From assembly GCA_000827495.1 (NCBI GenBank), contig KN817570.1:93839-139893 (forward strand): a stretch of DNA of 46,055 nucleotides, given 5' to 3'. Positions 42,423-46,055 of this stretch are shown in pieces. Position numbers and translations under genes: made by a program. The notes under the pieces were generated by a model that ran no database searches, was not told where the DNA came from, and saw only the letters and a list, made by a program, of their open reading frames with translations. Numbering within the stretch: the stretch's first letter is position 1; each line of letters starts with the position of its first letter. The DNA is from Hypholoma sublateritium FD-334 SS-4 (Eukaryota; Basidiomycota; Agaricomycetes; Agaricales; Strophariaceae).

Positions 42423-45120
42423 TCATATCTCTTGCAAGGTCATGTAGTCATTAATTGCTGGGGAGTTGGTGACTTTACATAGGTGGTGATTAACATGCGG
42501 TACCATGCATTGGGCGACAACTAGCTCACCTAGTTTTTTGGAGGAGAAAATTGACTTGATGCTTTTGATTGACCCGGATATCTTGCTCGATGAGGATGAA
42601 GATTGGGGGACAACATCGACGTGCGATGGCCCTGGGCTTGCTGTATTACTTATATTTCCTCCGAAGTAAGTGTTCCACGTCGTTTCATCCAGCCAAATCG
42701 AAAAGGGAGAAACAGCCAGGCAGCGATTGGGGAGTAAGGGATTAGCTTTTAGTTCGTCGTATGTGGGCCCTGCACGATGGAGAAGACTACTGTACGGCGA
42801 ATCCCAGATGTAGTGGTGTTCGTTGTCCCCGCTCTGATGATAGATTGGAGTCTCTTTCGGCCTCTTCTTACTGTCTGTCGAATCTGAGGGGCGAGATACC
42901 GCCATACCCCAGACGGGTGCATGGACTGTAGCAGCTATAAGAAATAATGATCCGTTTTTTATGCCTCGGTATCCGTTCTCTTCCGCGAATTTGTACCACG
43001 AAAAAACATTATTTCGGAAATACTCTTTCACGCTTTCTTTCGCAAATCGAGACTTGTTCGCGATTCCCCGCCTTCGGGGAGTACCAAGATTGCGAAATCC
43101 TTGGATTGGTCACAAGTGAAACTGAAATGACTGCAAATATATTAGAAGAACGGCGGCGATAGTATAGAAAATATGTTACCGACCTTGGTGGAGATCCTGT
43201 TTTTCTTTTAGCATTCTGAACATATATAGTGGGACGCTGCAGTTGCAGCGGAAGTGCTTGTCTAGCCATATGGTGAGAGAATTCCGCACACTGTTGATGC
43301 GTTTCAGGAGCAATGGTTCCATTTCTTCGATTCTCCTCCTGAGACTGGAACACGTTGAACAATGTTCGAAATCCTCCCAAACTATCCATGAAACCTATAT
43401 CACCAACAGTGATGGGCTGTGGAGCTCCCGTTCGATCGTTTACAATGGGGGGTAGGTTCCACAGTGCTGATACCTTATTACTGACCGTATCCAGGCTTAT
43501 GAGCCGGGCGCTCATGTAGATCGAAGACGCCGTTTCTTCATGCGAAAAATGGCACCAATGCTGAAACATAACGTTCAGCTTCACTTACTAGTGAGGCAAA
43601 GGCGATATAACGCGCCCTATTACTGTCGTTGACGCCTACCGGCTGAAATTCAAGAATTCTTGGCTTGACTTTTAAGTCGACTATGGAAGATGCCTCGTTA
43701 ATGACAATGTGCCGGACGTGAAAGATATAACACAGAAAGTCCTACTCACACGGAGTGTTCGACCCGAAACCACTCGGAATTTCTAAGCCACTGAGCATAT
43801 TCTGATCTTGTTCTAAGCAAAAGAAAAAGAAATGTATTGAACAAGTTTGAGATTTGAACAAAGCAGAAGATTGAATTTACCGTGGGTGGTGTTAACGACT
43901 TCCCGAGATTCATCCTAGCAGCGGCCCATGGTAGATGTTTATGTGGTTATTCACGAGTCACGACAAACAAATTCGACACACATACCAACATTTCCATGAG
44001 TGATTTCCATCTACGCCCTGCCAGACATTAAAACAAGTGATGGGTAAGTACAAAGTATCAAGGTAGTCACCTTCAGCGGTACTGTCTCCTTCAGCCTATT
44101 GTAGATGTTGTTAAGATTTACGAGAAGACTGAAAGCACAGTTGGACATACAGTGCTCTTTCGCGATAGATGAGAAGCAGAATCTGTAGGCAGCGGTGCAC
44201 TGATGGAATTATCAGAGAAGTCGCCCTGAATTTATACAGTTAAGAACAAGGACTCCAATGAATTTTGATGCTCTATAGTTCAAAAGAAGGGAGCACTTTA
44301 CCAGTACAGATTCCTCATTCCGATCAGAAAAATGGGCCCATGTATAACCTAGCGATATCCCTTCAGCGTTGGCAATATTGGACAGTCAGTATGTGATCGA
44401 CCAGACTAACGCTTTGGTACATCTTGATCGACGTATTCTAATTTAGCGGACCATGCAGTCTCCTGATGAACTTTGATTCGATACCCTTTTCTGTTGAACT
44501 GAAGCCCGTCTTCATCTATAATAACAATGATAGGTATCACAGGCGAGTAAACAGGGCTTGGGCTTTACCTTCCGCTTGCTTCGTTTTTGAAGTATCTCTC
44601 CCAGAGGACAATGGAATGATTGTTGAGTCATTAGCCTGGAGCGGGGGATGATTTGCAGATGATCAGTTTGAAGATGACATATTATCAAACAGATTGACCT
44701 CGTTTGCAAAGTTCTTCCATTCACTGATTTTTGCATCTGCTGTGAGCGGAAGCAAGCTAGTACCTGCTCTGTTCAACAGTTGATCTATCTCTTGAATGGT
44801 TTTCGGAATATTACTGGAACTCTGAGGGGCCGCGACGGCCGTCTGGATCTGTGCAGGCGTATGGTCATTCACATCCCACAAAGTATGGTCAAATCTGGGT
44901 AGATGCGGTCGAGAAGGTAGGCCTCTCGGTTTGCGCTATGAAACAAGTGTGGAAATTGCTGCGTTTTTTATTATCGATAAACGAGAAGTGTTACCTCAGG
45001 ACCAAAGTTGACTTGTGCTTCTGTACTGATATTTCCGAGTGTTATATCTTCCGCAGCATCTGAAGCCCCCGGTTCAGAGACAAGATGATTGGAAGAAGCA
45101 CCTCCAATGGGATCGGACAT
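42423..45120 (-). pseudogene. Agaricomycete-specific family gene, probably frameshifted
   Basis: Many exons on the minus strand follow a hydrophilic multi-exon gene pattern. The start MSDPIGGASSNHLV is followed by 'IQTAVAAPQSSSNIPKTIQE', 'DEDGLQFNRKGYRIKVHQET', 'GYTWAHFSDRN', 'LEFQPVGVNDSNRARYIAFA', 'SARLISLDTVSNKVSALWNL' and 'VGDIGFMDSLGGFRTLFNVF', then 'FTCDQSKDFAILVLPEGGES', 'NNVFSWYKFAEENGYRGIKN' and 'GSLFLIAATVHAPVWGMAVS'. This order recalls a large mushroom family of unknown function (from memory). Two breaks are seen. Near 43030 the frame after 'SLDLRKKA' hits TGA, and the continuation 'VKEYFRNN' is one base out of phase. Near 43590 'IAFASL' and 'NVMFQHWCHF' are in different frames; only a 28-nt GTAAGT...TTTCAG segment would join the parts, too short for a normal intron. 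A pseudogene, or an assembly error, is likely. Confidence 0.6.
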
Positions 45121-45859
45121 GTAGAAAATAGTGGATGCGGAGCGAAAGAAAATCCCAAGGGAAACAGTGTTGCGCGCGAACACTGCAGACCTTTCCTGGC
45201 TTTATCGGGTTGATCTGTCAAACACAACTTTCTCCGCCGTGAGACATGCGTACACATGAGGCATTAAGCAGGCCGAAACAGCCAAGATGGGACACTTGAT
45301 TAGCTTCTCAGGCAGTCATTGTTCTTTCTGATTACAAACTCTGTTGCCTTGCGATTCCGATTCCGAGCTCACTTCGAAACACTCCAATACTATGATTTAA
45401 TCAGATACACAGATACGAAGAGCGGGAAAAGACGTCCACCATTGACAGTCCAGCGCGCTACAAAGTGGCAAAACAGTAAGTATAAGAAACATTGAATCTA
45501 CATAGGTGTCGTTTAGCATTACCAGACCAGTAATGGCATCCCCAAGGTACCGAGAGTCAGTAAGCCGCGAAGTGGAGTCGGTGAGGCTAGCAGTCGTATA
45601 CAGTACCGGACAGCCAAAGTCAACAAATAAAATATCTCGCCATGTAAATTTTTTGAGTGCAAAATTCTTCCAGATTCGGATTCAGAAAGATGAAAAGAAC
45701 CAGAAAACATGATCAGAATATTTTTCCCACGAGTTTTTGTGGTGGCCAAATTTTTGGCTCGACTGCCTGACACTTTTCGGGTGGGATGCGAGCCCTGACC
45801 AAGCCCTGACAGTGAGCAGTACCCGAGTCTGATATGAGTGTATTGGACAATCAATCAAA
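45121..45859. other. Spacer and transposase 3' flank
   Basis: No gene recognised. Part of this should be the non-coding 3' end of the mobile element at the right edge, but its terminal repeat cannot be defined because the other end is outside the window. A duplicated CAAGCCCTGAC occurs at about 45791-45812. Confidence 0.45.
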
Positions 45860-46055
45860 TCAATTAAGTACTGCTTCAATCGACATCATAGCGCGCTCAG
45901 TAACCACTCTATGTTTGGATTGTTTCCGGACTGCCCACGCCGCCGCCTTTCCTGTCAAGCCTTTGCGATAGGCGCTCATAAATCGCCAAGATCTGTTGAT
46001 AAAGCGACGTATGACCTCTGGTGGGCATTGGTTGAGATATGTAACTGCTGCGTCC
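45860..46055 (-). mobile_element. C-terminal end of a DDE-type transposase, cut by window edge
   Basis: One minus-strand frame is open from the window edge to a TGA at 45860-45862. It reads 'YLNQCPPEVIRRFINRSWRF', 'MSAYRKGLTGKAAAWAVRKQ' and 'HRVVTERAMMSIEAVLN'. The string 'RSWRFMxAYRxGLxGKxAAW' followed by 'AVRKxxxHR' is a recurrent C-terminal motif of fungal DDE-superfamily (Tc1/mariner-like) transposases as I know them. No stop or frameshift is seen in the visible 65 codons, so this end is intact. The catalytic acidic residues lie outside the window. Confidence 0.75.

Noticed and set aside
45519..45854. 111-codon minus-strand frame next to the transposase
   Set aside because: It has no protein-like features and most likely lies in the 3' non-coding part of the mobile element.

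Overview
This window is nuclear DNA of a filamentous basidiomycete, most likely an Agaricomycete. The genes are cut by many short GT-AG introns (about 45-70 nt), and several products belong to families typical of mushroom-forming fungi: DUF6533 membrane proteins, a RING-variant tail-anchored protein and a serine-rich 'LPEG' family protein. Exon joins were worked out by reading conserved motifs across splice sites; no alignment or RNA evidence was available.

Layout, left to right. A type-B carboxylesterase runs off the left edge (minus). It is followed by a DUF6533 membrane protein (minus, about 9 introns), a cyclopropane-fatty-acyl-phospholipid synthase (minus) and a Golgi GDA1/CD39 nucleoside diphosphatase (minus). 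On the plus strand come a single-pass membrane protein with a Ser/Thr/Pro-rich ectodomain, a 2.74 kb DNA transposon candidate (13408-16146), a KHA1-type K+/H+ antiporter and a cytochrome P450. A roughly 3 kb GC-rich stretch without genes leads to a single-exon GCN4/CPC1-type bZIP regulator.

From 30 to 33 kb there are fragmentary coding stretches and one gene that appears 5'-truncated. A HAD phosphatase (minus), a RING-variant tail-anchored protein (plus) and a Pex24/dysferlin-domain peroxisomal membrane protein (plus) follow. The right end holds a probably broken Agaricomycete-family gene (minus) and the C-terminal end of a DDE-type transposase leaving the window (minus).

The intact genes are a mix of housekeeping and metabolic functions (lipid modification, Golgi glycosylation support, ion homeostasis, amino-acid starvation response, peroxisome membrane), not an obvious cluster. 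The most notable structures are the transposon with matched terminal inverted repeats and a 4-bp target duplication, three GC-AG introns within 5.3 kb, the GC-rich region that begins with its own promoter-like block and leads to the bZIP gene, and the decayed genes near the right-hand transposase.
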